From Macrolepiota albuminosa (taxonomy: Eukaryota > Basidiomycota > Agaricomycetes > Agaricales > Agaricaceae): a DNA stretch of 64,000 bases. The notes beneath the pieces are model-generated. The model searched no databases. It saw nothing but the letters and a program-made list of their open reading frames with translations, and was not told where the DNA came from. Positions 11,945 through 25,545 of the stretch are shown here, piece by piece. The stretch lies in the NCBI GenBank assembly GCA_027475525.1, contig JAMWFC010000049.1:3518947-3582946 (forward strand), given 5' to 3'. Numbering within the stretch: position 1 is the stretch's first letter; each line of letters opens with the position of its first letter. The position numbers and the translations under genes are program-made.

Positions 11945-13665
11945 CTGGACTATCACAACGATCCAGGCAACCTGAAGACAAAGCACCAGACAATAGCGAC
12001 AACAAGGTGTTCAAAGATTGGATTGACCATTTACATGGTTTTATACACATTATTCAGCAACCCAGGCTGCTACTTTGGGAGGATTGGCCAATGTCTACTT
12101 GGCTGCATCCCATTGTACCATACTAGCCGGAACCTTATCAAGCCGTGCTCACATTTTATACAGAGGATATCTATAATATCGCTAAGGTTTCTGGCACACC
12201 CAAGATAGTGGAAGAACCCAGACCCTTATGCGAAGACAGCCAATACTTGCTGTATGCAGCTATTCCCCAGAGCGCCAAGGCTATGGTAGAGGATCAGCAA
12301 GTCAATCAGGTTAGGAAGTGGCTGGGTGATCTGCAGCACCCACCAGCGCTTAGTGACACGGAATATGCCACATTCATAAGATACATGACCACTTTCTTTC
12401 TCGATAGCGAACGGCTTTGGCAATGATGCAGGGACAGGGCCCACAAGTTGGTAATCATGCCAGACAAACGGGTCCAGATTCTATGTGCTATGCATGACAA
12501 CTTGGGGCACTGTGGTTTCTATGCCACAAGGGTGAGTTTGCTAGAACAATTTTGGTGGCCTCAAGTTAGTGCTGATATAGCATGGTACATTTGCACTTGT
12601 CATCTATGTCAAGTACAGCAGACAAGACAGTTCTTAATACCTCCTACAATAGCCATGCTGGCACCTTTGTTTGGGAAGATTTACGTGGACACAATGCACA
12701 TGCCAAAATCAGGACGCTACAAGTATATTATACAGAGGAGATGTTTGCTGGTCCATTGGCCAGAGTTTTGCATGCTACAAAGGGAAAACACTAATGCTAT
12801 AGCTAAGTGGCTCTTTGAGGACGTAATATGCAGATGGGGAGCGTTAAAGGAGATTGTTATGGATAACGGGCCCCCAATTGTAAAAGCGCTGACTTATCTG
12901 GTGAAGAAATACAACATATATCATATACAAGTATCAGGCTATAACAAGCGCGCTAATGGTATTGTAGAATGACCGCATTTTGACATTAGGCAGGCCTTAT
13001 TCAAGGCAGTAGATGGAGAGGAGAGTCGCTGAAGTGAGGTGACCTATTCAGTATTCTGGTCAGAACAGGTTACGGTGCATAAAAGAATGAGTTGCTCTCC
13101 TTATTATGCAGCTACAGAGATGCACCCATTGCTACCAGCAGATATTATCAAGGCAACCTATCTGCAGCCACCTCTTAACTTGGTTCTATTGACTATGGAT
13201 ATGATAGCTAGGTGTGCTATAGATTTACAACAACGTACAAAGGATCTAGCACGTTTGCACGAAACGGTTTTTCAGGCTAGGCGACAGGCAGCTCTTTGAT
13301 TTGAGATGGAACATAGCACTACAATATGGGACTACAACTTTAGTACAGGTGCACTAGTATTAATGCGTAACTCCAAGATAGAGGAAACCCATAACAAGAA
13401 GATGCGCCCACAGTACTTAGGACTGCTAATGGTGGTCTCCAGAAACAGAGGAGGCGCTTATGTTCTCTGTGAGCTGGATGGCTCGGTATTGCACAGATCG
13501 GTAGCAGCGTTTCGGCTGCTTCCTTACTTAGTGTGAGAACAGATCTCTCTGCCACTGTCAGCATTAGACATCAATACTGCTAAACTGTGAGAATTGGAAG
13601 AAATAGAACTAGTGGACGATGACAAGATGATGCCAGAAGAGGACGTTCCTGATGAATCAACTTAG
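11945..13665 (+). pseudogene. Integrase region of element C Pol, decayed
   Basis: Frames carry an RNase H-integrase linker, then an H2C2 zinc finger (HDNLGHCG ... CTCHLCQ, about 12490-12615) and integrase core motifs: YVDTMHM, VMDNGPP and the GIVE glutamate near 12965. A C-terminal block (LVLMRNSK, RPQYLGLLMV) at about 13350-13530 resembles the integrase SH3-like tail. Stops at 12124, 12424, 12970, 13030 and 13300 and frame shifts show it is dead. The last recognisable coding is an acidic tail ending near 13665. Confidence 0.75.
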
Positions 13666-13799
13666 TTTTGGACTATTAGATCAGGGGTGCTAAAATGTTG
13701 TGCTTGTAAAAATTCAATTGTCAGACCGGTACAGAGATTGCTACAAAATACAAAAGCAACAAAAAGGCGGAGAAAACAAGACCAACATCCAACTTAACA

Positions 13800-16700
13800 G
13801 CCAGTGACAAAGAAAATAGCTATGCTACTCCCTAGCAGTGGCAAGGAATACACGACGAGGCGTGTAGCAAGAATTGGCGGTGAAGGGCAAGGCAGACCGA
13901 AAACAAAAGGATACTCAGACAGAGGTGAAGAGGGAGAGCTGTTGTTGCTGGTTAAGTGAGGTAGGATACGGCATTCTTTGGGGACAAGAGGTGGAAGAGG
14001 AAGTAGAGTCAGCATCTGAAGAGAGGATTAGCAGTGAGCGAGATGAAACCAGGAGTGGAGACTGACAATATGGGAAGTCTCGGTCAAAAGCTGCTCCATG
14101 AAGAGCAGCATTCCATGGATTGGAGGCTAGCACAATAGGCATGAGCAGTGGCAATGGAGCATAAAGAGGGCCTAACTTACAGAATTTGGAGGCGTAGCGG
14201 TGGTGATCTCCCACTTGGTGGCCAAGTGGGTAAGCAGGATATAGTGCTGACAGAGGATAAGGATGTTGGAATTGAAGCTTTGCCAACTGTGGTTGGGAAC
14301 ATGTCAAAAGAAGTCCTCTAATCGCTCGAGGATGAGAGGGCGAGAGGGCTCAGGCAGAGCTAGTAGCGTGAAGGGAGTGTTCATATCATGTGTGGGTTGG
14401 CGACACTATATGCCAGCAACAAAGCATATATACCTGCAGAAGGTCCATGCAGGGTCACAAGGTCTAGGGAAATAAAACATGTGCTACAGTTTACACAGAA
14501 AAGACAATAAAACATTTATTGCAACTACAGAAATACAACTACGTAAAAAGCTACAAACAACTGGGAACTGTCAAATCAGTGGTGTCTGAAGCTGATGGAA
14601 TAGCCTCACCTAAGCAATGTGGAAAAAGTTACATTGAGAAGGGGCCAGCACCTTAGAAGGGGAGTAGAAGAGCAGGACGATGAGGGAAAAAGTTAAGCAG
14701 ACGGTCAGGAGGGCTCCAAAAATGCGAGTGGTGTTATATTTATGGGGTGACTAACAAGGTTATGGTCAGTAGAAGGAAAAAGAAAAAGAGGAGGAAAACA
14801 AACCAGATAATAGCTTTCATCAAGAAGCTGGTTGAGCTGCACTGCCAGATTCGTGGACTCAATTCCCTAAAAGAGGTAGCTATAAGATGGGAGCAAGAAT
14901 ACCAAAAACAACATAAACATGATAGGCCTGGCTCCAAGGCCTCTTGAAGTCCAACCACTGTAGAGGACGGTCATCCCCCCAGATTTCGCAAGCGGCATGC
15001 AGCAAGCAGCAGCGATGACTTAACTCCAGAACCCCCACTGCCAGCTTGGGTACCCCTTCTGTGGGATAGTTAGTGAAAAAACGAAGTAGCACAATCCAGA
15101 AAGCCAGGGGGATCTATGGTGATGTGGGGCTGATTGCAATGAGGAGTTCATGCAGCACCAGACAAAGTGGTCATAGCAAAGATTGATGAGAGCGCTTGAT
15201 GATGAACAGGCAATTTATAGGCTAATGCACCCTGCAGTTAGCGGCAGCCATGGGAGGGATCTTTGTAAAGAATCACTAACCCTGCCAGGGATGATAGCCA
15301 ATTAGAGGAGGCTGACTCAAATTAGCACGCTTACTGGGACAGCAATATTCAATGATATTAGGGTCTAGTGGGTTAGCAAAGGCAATCTCCGGCGTCTATT
15401 TCTTTATATGTTAAATTTCTTGTATGCATTCATTTATCATTTACAGACTGTATTTGTGCTTCTAGGCTGGTGCGGTATTTGCTATTGGACCGCACCGGTG
15501 AAGGGGTTTTTCCACTATGATGATTTATTTACTGAGCATTTTCCCTTTTTCTTGTTTTCTTGAGTTTACTTACGAGACTTACAATTTCTTAGTTTCAAAA
15601 AGCAGCCTTTATTTTTAGCTATGGCAGACAAGAAGGGAGGGAAGACAAACAAGATGACAAAAAGACAATACAGTCCATATCTACAAATGACAATGCTACG
15701 ACTAAGCAATCATTCCAGATTGACACCTGAAGACCCATTCAATGGCAACAAGTCATCATCTTGAATATGATTGATCTCGTGCCAAGCTAGCGCATCAGCA
15801 ATGTCATCACAGAGAAGGAACAAGAGTTCCTGGTGGTGTTCCAAAAAGGCAAAACAAACACGCACATTGGCTAAGTCACAACCAACTTCTTTGGATATGT
15901 TATTAACATGGCAGTGTTGACGGCAAAGTTTGGCGGCAGGACAGATAGCAATAATAGGGTAGGAAACCCAATCATCAAGCCAGGGGAAGGCGTTGCTGGT
16001 AACATGAGTAGCAGGACAAGGAGACCAAAAGAGATCAACCTGGAAACGCTAAGACATAGTGAGAAGAATGAGAAGGAAGCGATGTATGCAAACAGAGACA
16101 GAAGTATGGGCAGTCTACTTGTGGCGAGTTTTGCTGGGGGACATAGTCCAGACAGAGGAAAGACTGATACCGTAGGGGGGAAAGTAAGCCCAATGGGAAG
16201 GGCGCTCAGCAGGAACAAGGGTGTCCTCAGAAGTGGTGCGGAAGCTAGAGGATGGCAAAGGACTGTGAGGAGGAGTGACAGAGGGAGTTAGAAGGACTAG
16301 AGCTGGAGTAACGCTAGCCTCAGCAGGACCTGGAGAAGAGTTAGTGTGCTTGATGGACATGGGAATGTCAGCAGCAGGCATGACCTTGGCAGGAGGAATG
16401 GATGGCAACCTAGAAATGTCAAGTTAGAAGAATAGCGGAAAGCGAAAAGGGACATACTGGTGGCTACGAGGGTTGCTTTGAAGGGAGTTAGCAGTGAGAG
16501 GTGGAGAGAGTCAAAGGAGAAGAGCTCATATTGCCAACAAGTCAGCAGCAGAAAGGACAGGTACCGGTGCTGCTTTGTCGTCAGGCTTACCCTTGGCATC
16601 CCTCTCAGTACCATCGCTTTCATCAGATGATGAGGCAGAAGTAGACAAAACGACAGAAGTAGCAGGCACTAACTCGTGGTGCTTACCAGGACTCTTGGGA

Positions 16701-18101
16701 GAGGCAAGGGTAGGCTTATGTTTCAAGAGAGTTGGATGACAAGGAGAACAGGCAAAAGGAGCAGTGACAGTAGTACCATCCTGGATAATCAGAAGCGCTA
16801 GACTAGCAGCGCTAATCAAGACCGGCTGATGAGCAGCATGAAGTTCACGTTGGCAACAAACAAAATCCTGCGCATTGTGAACCAGAACCACGCGCTCAAA
16901 GTTACGCTGCATAATAGCATTCTTACCATGTTTGCGAGTACGAATGCCATCAAAGGCACAACCACGCTTTAACGCATCACAATGGTAGCAAGGTAGCAAA
17001 GCAGTTAGGAACTAACATCTCTCAGGATCATTTTCAGACCAGTATTTGTCACACTGGGCCACAATTATAAGTCAAAAAAATGGACTTGCTAATAGGTGAC
17101 AAGAAACTTACAGCGCCTACATGAGTCCAAAAGTAGTGACATTTCTGAGGAGACACGGTGACCTTCTTCTTAGTGCCCAGGACTAAGGTACTGGCAAGGA
17201 GGCCAGTGTCTATGACGGTAGTATTGCGGCGCTGATGCAATAAATCATGAAGGTCCACGTTATTAAACATAGTTTGCCTTGGTGCCTAAAGATGAATAGG
17301 TTAGGCGCCAACACGTAGCAAGCCAGAAAAACGACTTACATCATAAGAAGAGGTACCCCAAGTGGGAAAATGGACCTGAGAAGGATAAGGAACCATAGAA
17401 GAGAATACAAGAAGAAAAACGTACAGGATGCTTGGGAGGACTAGCACTAACAGGGGCAGCAGCAAGGTCACAAGGAGGGAGGCAGGAAGTGGTACAAGTC
17501 AGCCCAACTTTGGTGGGACTGGCAGGAGGAACACCAGTGTGCTTGATAGCCAAATAAAGAGGATGGGAGCATGTAGGGGAAGCTAAGTTACGAAATGGGC
17601 TACCAAGGGTAGGCGACACATGAACAGAAGGGACAATAGGCACAGGAGTAGTAGAAGCAGTATAGAGAGAAGAAGCAGAAGGAAGGTTATGAGGGACTGA
17701 GAACGTAGGGGCTGACTACAATACCAATCAGGGCAAGCATAACAGAAAAGAAGAAAACCTACTTACGTTGATTTTGTTGGTTAGCAAAAGGGCCTAGCAA
17801 AGGCGCTGAACTTTAGTGCCACCAGAAAGAAAGACGTGGTAACTTATAAATAAGCCCACAAATGGATGAAACCAGTCAGCACCCTCATATTCATGGTACC
17901 GGGCATGCACCAGTCACGAACTTTGACTTCATGTGCCCAGGCACTATCAGGGTTACACAACAATATCCAATGCTGGTAAAGACGCATAATGGCAGGAATA
18001 TTTTGTGGCGCATCGGTCAAGCTGGCCACTTTAGCATGGTCAAACAACAAGGAGGCTTTTTTGAGGAAGTTGGCAAGAGCAGTGGCAGAAATTTTAGACA
18101 T
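13800..18101 (-). pseudogene. Antisense accessory gene of element C, decayed (homologue of the gene at 62320)
   Basis: The start ATG is at 18101-18099. Exon 1 encodes a helical block (ALANFLKKASLLFDHAK ...) that matches the gene in element D. The exon 1 donor has become ATAAGT (17847-17842) where D has GTAAGT, which should abolish splicing. A later exon (17049-17270) carries the DLHDLLHQRRNTTVIDTG block and keeps a GTAAGT donor. The Cys-motif exon (about 17050-16530) has lost its second Cys (TAC, 17044-17042) and has TAG at 17014-17012 where D has Trp. Downstream, weak Ser/Pro-rich frames continue to about 16100; below that no homologous exon can be recognised, because D's copy runs off the window. 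Confidence 0.7.
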
Positions 18102-18245
18102 ATTACAAAGGAAGATGGGGGGCAGTAAACAAAGGAGTGCAAAGGACAACCTTATAAGGGAACGACGACATCACATAAATTATGGCGCCGCTGGAATAGT
18201 GACGGCGCTTGACTGAGGACAGTCAATTTTTCACTTGGGGAGAGA

Positions 18246-19270
18246 TGATGGGCTTCTGCTTGGATTGAGCGCATCAAGGGACATTACAGGGCTACAGAAA
18301 AGCTAAGCTACTGACTTCTGACTGGTCTATAACAAAGGAAAAGGCATCCAGGACACCACATATACCCTACCAGCTGATACCCACACGACCATCTAGGAAT
18401 CTAGGTGCTATAAGGAGATACTATGGACGCAGCTACAAAGGGTAACTCTCAACCTCTGCCTGACTAAGCACCCAAAAAGGGATATCGTTAGGCGCTGACA
18501 TTTGCCAGAACAACACCATCAGAAAAGTGTAAAAGCTTGATACTCGGGCTTATGGAAATCAAGGAAATAAGTAGTGCTGGCAGTAGTGCCGGCAGTAGCG
18601 CTGTTGACTTACAGCATCTGTCTAATTACTCTGACTATAGCCTGGGCTGTCCTGGCCAATCGGAGGTATACTTAGAAAGGGGGCGGATATCTTCAAGATT
18701 TTACTATTACCTGGCAGTAGCCATGGCCAATGGGCTGTTATGCCGTTGGTCACCACCATACATGTGCTGAAGGTCGCCATTGACAAGTTGCCGTTAGCTA
18801 TGATCAGAAGACAAGGCGCTAAATTCTAGCACTTTGGATGGACTTTTTCTTGAATTGTGGTAGCATACAGTATATAAGTTAGTTAAGACCTTTGTAAATA
18901 GCAAGGAAAAAGAACAGAGCACATTCTACCTCTTGTTTTCAAAGTGCTATTAAGCCTTAGCCTTCTTTAGCACCCACCATTGACCGGCCCTTGATGCTAG
19001 ATTTGTTTCAGCATTAGCGATATCTACAGTGCCACTACAGGCACCTTGCGTTATGATAATTTTCGTTTTACTCAGTAAACAGTGGCCACTCCATTGCTTA
19101 CTACTTTGCTAGGTAGCGTCCAGAGCGCTAACTTCTAGCATGTCAACCCAACTATTTTACTCAAGCACACCAGAACTCCTGCCCCGACTCTCGCACCCTT
19201 ATACCAAAGTGCTGGAGATGACATCTTGAGACGTAGTGAACAGCGCACCCAACCACAGTTGGCATCATCA
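18246..19270 (+). repeat. 3' LTR of element C (1025 bp)
   Basis: The LTR starts TGATGGGCTTCTGC after a purine-rich tract (CTTGGGGAGAGA) and ends GGCATCATCA. Start, end and internal blocks match the 1043-bp LTRs at 58889-59931 and 61131-62173. It is more AT-shifted than those copies, in keeping with an older insertion. Confidence 0.8.
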
Positions 19271-20174
19271 ACATTAAGGACGGCATTAGACGCTTGACAG
19301 CACAATGACAACACCGTCAAAGATGTAACTCTCTTGCTGGACCAGGAAGTAATCCAGGAAGACATGGCATGCACAAAGTTCAGGTCTAAGATTGACCTGA
19401 TGGATGCATACAAGCAAGTTTGGATTCAAGAAGGCAATGTTCATAAGATGGTGTTCTTGTCAATTACAGGAATGTATGTCAGTAATATAATGCAGATCAG
19501 AGACTGCAATGCACCTGCTACGTTTCAGAGGTTGATGACCTCCATATTCCAAGATGTAATCAGACAGTTTGTACACATATACTTAGATGATATATTCGTC
19601 TTTTCTGACACCATTGAGGACCATGAACAACATCTCAGAATGATTTTCAAACGTTTGAGGTCAAACTTGCTGTACCTCAAATGGAAGAAATGCGAGCTCT
19701 ACTCCGAGGCAGTCGATTGCCTTGGACACAAGATCAATAGTCAAGGCATTCACCCTGACAACGACAAAGTGGATTGTATATGCGATTGGAGAGTGCCACA
19801 AACATATAATGATGCTCAGAGGTTTGTGGGTTTGGTAAACTATATAGGCAACTGTTTGTCTGATATTACCACATACACAGGTCTGTTAATGGCTGTCCAC
19901 TGAAAACATGATGTTCCCCAAAGGCTTAGCACGTAAGCTGATCCCCAAATTTGTGGGTCCTTATTTACTTCTAAAGGACTTTGGCAACCATTCCTTTAGA
20001 GTACAATTGCCTGCTCACATGAGACAGAGAGGCATTACAATTCATTTCATGCATCATTACTATGGATACATTGCCCTAACAATAATAGGAGATTTCTGGG
20101 AAGACTGTACTCCCAAATCATATCTGAAATTGAACCAGATCAGGATAATGAGTGGTCTGCCGATAAGATCGTGA
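19271..20174 (+). pseudogene. Ty3/gypsy RT and integrase C-terminal remnants
   Basis: The 19334-19903 frame has RT motifs KIDLMDAYKQV, ATFQRLMTSIFQDV and YLDDIFVFSD, plus the start of the thumb (GLVNYIG). RNase H and most of integrase are missing. The frame from 19908 to 20174 resumes with KFVGPYLLLKD and HFMHHY, which resemble the integrase C-terminal module. A large internal deletion therefore joined RT to the integrase tail. Confidence 0.75.
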
Positions 20175-20562
20175 GCCATGCAGGGTCAAAGACCAATGCA
20201 ATTTTCGAAGTATTATTGACATGCTGGGGACAGGACCTGGTTATAATATGATCAAGTCCAGGAATTGGATATCCTCTCCCCATACCGGGAAGCTCTCAAT
20301 GTCGAATTAATTCACAAGCTTCTGAAAGGAATGGGAAAATCTCCAACTGACGACCCTCAAGTTTTTCTAGGGTCCATCCATTCTGAACACATAAATACCC
20401 CCCATTATCTTCTGACCCAACAACCCCCTCAGCACCTCAGCCAGTTGTCAGAGCCAGCTACTTTCCAACTTTGACTACCTGCCACACACATGTCTCACCG
20501 CCCTAAAAACCACTATGCTCCTCATCCATGCCTTGCAAAATGCCCTGACGGCTTCGTGCAAC

Positions 20563-20882
20563 TGTCGAGGGAAGATGACGTCCAACTCCGGGATATTACC
20601 TCAAAAATTGGTCACATATGATCATGTTATGACATACGCCACATTTACTATTCAGTTTTATTTTCTTCCTTACATCATGGTATTTTCCATGGTGTTCGAA
20701 ATGTTTCATCTTACTGTATAAAACATACACCCTTACATGAAGTTCGAATCATCTCCGATATCAAACTTCAGGTGTGTCATTAACATAAAAAGATTACTAT
20801 ACATGTACTTATAGGTCTCCAATATCGAACTTCAGATTGTACTATATACATGAATACATATATTCTGCATTATGCTGCAACA
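20563..20882 (+). repeat. 5' LTR of the copia element
   Basis: This is a 320-bp repeat, TG...CA bounded, identical in length to the 3' copy. It contains the near-palindromic motif TGAAGTTCGA ... AACTTCA twice. It is followed directly by GGTTATGGGC, the likely primer-binding site, which overlaps the Gag start codon. Confidence 0.92.
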
Positions 20883-20886
20883 GGTT

Positions 20887-23800
20887 ATGGGCCCCGCTGT
20901 CAGCGAATCGACTTCCGATACTCTACAGTTCGCGAAGTTCGACGGAAATAATTATCACGTATGGTCTGATAACATGAAGGCTGCGTTACAATCAAAATCT
21001 CTTTGGGGTATTACTAGTGGATGTGATAAATGCCCATCAAAGCCCCCTGACCAGTTTCCAGGTATGACAACTACTTCTCATCCCAATCCCACCGATGATG
21101 GTTTGGATCCAGTCGTTAAGGATAGTTTGATACTGACTGTCAAGGAGGAAGAAGAGGTTCAGGAATCTTGGGACATCATCCTGTCCAAGCCTTACCTCAT
21201 ATGGGAACAAGCTCATGAAAAATATGAGCAATGGTTGAGCAAAAATGATGCGGCTGTTGGTTTAATCTGCAGTGTCATCAAATATATGCAGCGGGATTCC
21301 ATCATCGACCTCTGTAGTGCGAAAGCAATTTGGAATCATCTCCACAAAAGCTACGTCGACAAACAAAGCGGTACTAATGTGCATTACTACTATCAGCAAT
21401 TATACACGATAAGATGAGATGGTCGATCACCCATAACAAATCACATCGGCTTCTATCTCGATATTTGTCACTGCATCACTGATGCTGGCCACAAGGTCGA
21501 TGATAACACAGTAATAAATGCCATTCTTTTGTCACTGCCAAACACTGCGGCTTGGGAAGTCATGAAACAAAATTTGTTATATCGAGGAGCCTCGAGGGTC
21601 TATCGGCAGAACTTGTATCTGTATACGATCATTTATCTCAAGAAGATAACACCTCAAACAAGCAACTTGCCTTTATATCCAAGCCAAATAACACGTTGAG
21701 TGGGAGTAAACCTGATACGAAGGTTACAAAAGGGAAACTCAAAGCCATACGAGAGCCCAAGCCTGAAGACGTTTGTCACAATTGTGGCGAAAAAGGCCAT
21801 TGGAGTCCAAAATGCCCTAAACCAAAGAAACTGAGAAAAGTTGGGAATGCAAATGTATCAGTAAACGAACCGGCACCACCTGCACACGAAGTAGGAAAAC
21901 TCTTGATGGCTACATCTAACGGAATGCCCTCAGGACTACTCCTTGACAGCGCTGCATCTTGCCATATGGTCACTGATAAGAAATGGTTCTATAAAATACA
22001 AGATGTTGAGAATCAGTACATCTCGGTTGGGGGACATAATCGCCTCAATGTTGCGGGTGTGGGGTCCATTGCCTTCAGAACCAATGTACTCGACAGCCCT
22101 AATGATGTTCAATTTGATAACGTACTATACGTACCCAAACTTGGGGCAAATCTCATCAGCCTAGGACTGCTCCAAAGGGCAGGCGCCATACTCACCGGAT
22201 TTCCATATGGCATAAGCTTGTCATGGAACAACAAAGAATTTATGTGCACAAAACTGATGGGAGATCACGGTACCATGTATCGAATTGAGTGCCTGAACAT
22301 GGGTGTCGAGGATAATCAAATCGCCTACATTGCGAGCAAATATACAATGCGATTATGGCACCAACGTTTGGGACATCTCAGTCCCAGAACTATCAAATTT
22401 ATGGCTGACCGTAACCTCGTAACAGGATTAAGAATTAAACTGCCTCGCAAATTCGACCGTCTGTGTAGTGGATGCATACAAGGCAAGTCGACACGACCAC
22501 CGCTGCCTGAAGCTAGCACAAAAACATACGACAAGAACAAGTTACTCGTTATGGATCTCGTTGGACCCATGAATGTACCCACCTGGGATGGGAAAAGATA
22601 CGCTCTTGTAATTGTTGAGGTTAGTTGTCGCCTGCCAAACAGCTCACTTCTAGAGAAAAAGGAAGAGACAGCAGACAAAATGCAAGGAACTGTTGCATGC
22701 CTTGAACGTCAATCTGGACGACTTGTCAAAATCATTAGAACAGACAACGGCACCGAATTTGTCAATTCCACCGTTGAAAAATTCTGTAGGTTGAACGGCA
22801 TAGTACCCGAAACCACAAACCCTTACAGACCTGAACAAAATGGCATTGCCGAATGAATAATAGCTGTTCTTATGGAGATAACACGAAGTATGCTCCACGC
22901 TGCAAATATGGACTTACAATATTGGGGCGAAGCATTTACTTACGCCATGTATATTCAATCAATCACCCCCACCAGCTCGTTAGAAGGCAAAATACCATTC
23001 TCAGAGTGGAGTAACTCTCATGAAAAACCCGACGTATTGCATCTACAAGTCTTCGGCTCCCTGGGATGGGCACACGTTCCAAAAGAGGTAAGACATGGAA
23101 AACTCGAGTCTCGTGCCGTAAGGGTTTGGATGCTCAGATGGTGGGCAGGAGAAACCAAAGGGTACAGACTGGAGGACCTCGAAAACGGGAAGCTCATCAC
23201 CTCCTGCAACGTACAGTTTCACGAGGACGATATTCCAAGCGAACTTGCGCAGGTCAAACCCAAATCTACCAAAAATACAACCGAGCTTACCGAAGACCTA
23301 ATCGACACTGCGACGTACCCTGAGGATGATTCACCTCGGCAAATTCGAGTGCCCGTGCACCCCTCTGATTTAAGTCAAATAACGGAGGGAGACGACACAT
23401 ACGAAAGTGCAACCAAGGGTGAAATCAATAGTGACGTCTCACAATGTTCAACTCCATATTGACCCATTACGCCGGAACATGATGATACTGGGACTACGAC
23501 ACCAGAGGCTCCTAGGAAGAAAACCAAGTGGGAAGACTTACCAAAACGCCAGTCTTCCACTCGAGCTCGACGCATTCCTATAAGGTATCGTGATGGTGAT
23601 GGGGAAGCTGATGTACATTTTGCCTGTGTAGCTGTGTCAGGTCCATCCATGTGCGAGGCTATGCTTACATCGGAGGCAGAGAAATGGAGGCAAGCGATAC
23701 AAAATGAGTATGATCAATTGGTCAAAAAGGGAGTCTTTGTGAAAGTAAACAATTTACCTCCGGAGAAGAAGGCCGTGAGAAGCAAAATCATACTTGAAGA

Positions 23801-25192
23801 AAAACTCAATGGACAAGGAAACCATGTAAAATTCAAGGCTCGAATTGTTGCACAAGGCTTTTCACAAGTCCCCGAGATTGATTATCACAACACTTTTTCG
23901 TTGGTGGCAAAATTTACTACCCTACGAGTTTTTCTAACTATGGCAGCCATACTTAATCTCGAGGTTCATCAGATAGACATCGTCGGAGCGTACCTGGAGG
24001 CTGATCTTGACGAAGAAATCTATATGAGAGCTCTGGACAATATCGGAGAAGCAAAGTATTGGAAACTGCGCAAAGCCATTTATGGACTTAAACAGGCAGG
24101 CCAAAAATGGAAAGAACGATTGCACAACGTACTTATGTGTCTGGGTTTCCAGCAGTCCCGAGCAGACAATTGCCTTTACATACTCCGTTTAAAAGGGAAA
24201 ATCGTGTTAATTGTTCTTGTATATGTGAACAACATGGCCATCGCAAGAAAGGATCTCAGCCGAATCATTTCATTCAAAGCCGATATGAGCAATCAATTTG
24301 AAATTACCGATCTCGGTGAGATACACTATATGCTGGGACTTCAAATCAGTCGTGATAGAAACAATAACATCATACGACTCGATCAGTTGGCTTACGTTGA
24401 TTCGATATTAAATTGTTTCGGCATGACTACCTGTCACGCAATGGCAACACCACTTGCCACAAATCACAATTTATTGTTACTTCAATCCCCCAAAACCACT
24501 GAAGACACAGATTCATATTTGAGGTACGCTAGCGGCATTAATTACCTTTCTATGGTGGGATCTCTTCTATATGCCACGCAAACCCATCCAGACATCCAAT
24601 TTGCAGTAAGTCTGGTGGCACAGTTTGCAAATAACCCAGGCATAGAGCACTTGACAGCTTGCAAACAGATCCTATGGTACCTTAAAGGAACAAAACATTA
24701 CAGATTAGTCTTGGAAGGAAAACCGAGCAACCATATCAACTTAGTGGGATGGAGTGATGCGAATTGGGCCCAGGATTGTTTTGATCGAAAATCCATCAGT
24801 GGATGGTGTTACAAAATTAACGGGAGTGTTATTTCATGGTCCTCAAAAAAGCAGCTGGGAGTCACAACCTCAACCGTCGAAGCCGAATATATTGCTTCCA
24901 CTAACGCCACCAGGGAGGCTATATGGTTGCAAAATCTGTTAAATGAACTCGATTTTGGTCAACCTCATGCGACGACCATTTACACAGACAGCGCTGGAAG
25001 TATTGCTTTAGCAAACAACCCTGTCGGGCATTCACGTGCTAACCACATCAATATACGGTACCACTTCATATGCGATCAAATCAAAAGAGAAAATATAAAA
25101 TTGCAGCACATCTCAACACACAACATGATAGCCGATACACTTACCAAGGCGTTACCACGTGAAACTTTCATTAAATACCAAGATAGACTTTG
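20887..25192 (+). pseudogene. Copia Gag-Pol polyprotein, broken
   Basis: The likely start is ATG 20887, just after the LTR. Gag runs to TGA 21415-21417, with a frame change near 21590. A CX2CX4HX4C zinc knuckle (CHNCGEKGHWSPKC) lies at about 21774-21815. The protease motif is LLLDSAASCHM near 21945. GAG-pre-integrase (LWHQRLGHLS) is followed by integrase with MDLVGPM, RTDNGTEF and PEQNGIAE; TGA at 22854 falls where Arg is expected. Another TGA is at 23460-23462. RT and RNase H occupy 23634-25192. The RT catalytic motif reads YVNN (24222-24233) instead of YVDD, so RT would be inactive. RNase H ends with TLTKALPRE. Confidence 0.92.
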
Positions 25193-25225
25193 AGTATTGC
25201 CTCCCTCATCGACATCTAGTGGGAG

Positions 25226-25545
25226 TGTCGAGGGAAGATGACGTCCAACTCCGGGATATTACCTCAAAAATTGGTCACATATGATCATGTTATGACGTAT
25301 GCCACATTTACTATTCAGTTTTATTTTCTTCCTTACATCATGGTATTTTCCATGGTGTTCGAAATGTTTCATCTTACTGTATAAAACATACACCCTTACA
25401 TGAAGTTCAAATTGTCTCCGATATCGAACTTCAGGTGTGTCATTAACATAAAAAGATTACTATACATGTACTTATAGGTCTCCGATATCGAACTTCAGAT
25501 TGTACTATATACGTGAATACATATATTCTGCATTATGCTGCGACA
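25226..25545 (+). repeat. 3' LTR of the copia element
   Basis: The 320-bp LTR starts right after a short purine tract (AGTGGGAG, 25218-25225) and ends GCGACA before the GCAAC target duplication. Confidence 0.92.

Larger units (their letters stand above)
11938..19270 (+). mobile_element. Ty3/gypsy element C (second family), 5'-truncated and decayed
   Basis: The order is pol remnant (plus, to about 13665), antisense multi-exon gene (minus, 18101 down to about 13800), purine tract (about 18236-18245) and a 1025-bp 3' LTR (18246-19270). The LTR and antisense gene are clear homologues of those at 58.9-64 kb, defining a family separate from A/B. Gag, protease and RT are absent; the left end abuts the truncated end of B. 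Confidence 0.8.
20563..25545 (+). mobile_element. Ty1/copia retrotransposon, full length (4983 bp)
   Basis: Two 320-bp LTRs (TGTCGAGG ... ACA) enclose gag-pol in copia order (integrase before RT). Both sides carry the 5-bp target duplication GCAAC (20558-20562 and 25546-25550). By eye the LTRs differ at about 9 positions, all transitions. Coding is broken by at least three TGA stops and a frame change, so it is non-autonomous now. Confidence 0.93.

Noticed and set aside
21552..21620. Programmed frameshift in the copia gag
   Set aside because: The gag already contains a nonsense TGA at 21415 and no slippery heptamer with a downstream structure is evident, so a decay indel is simpler.
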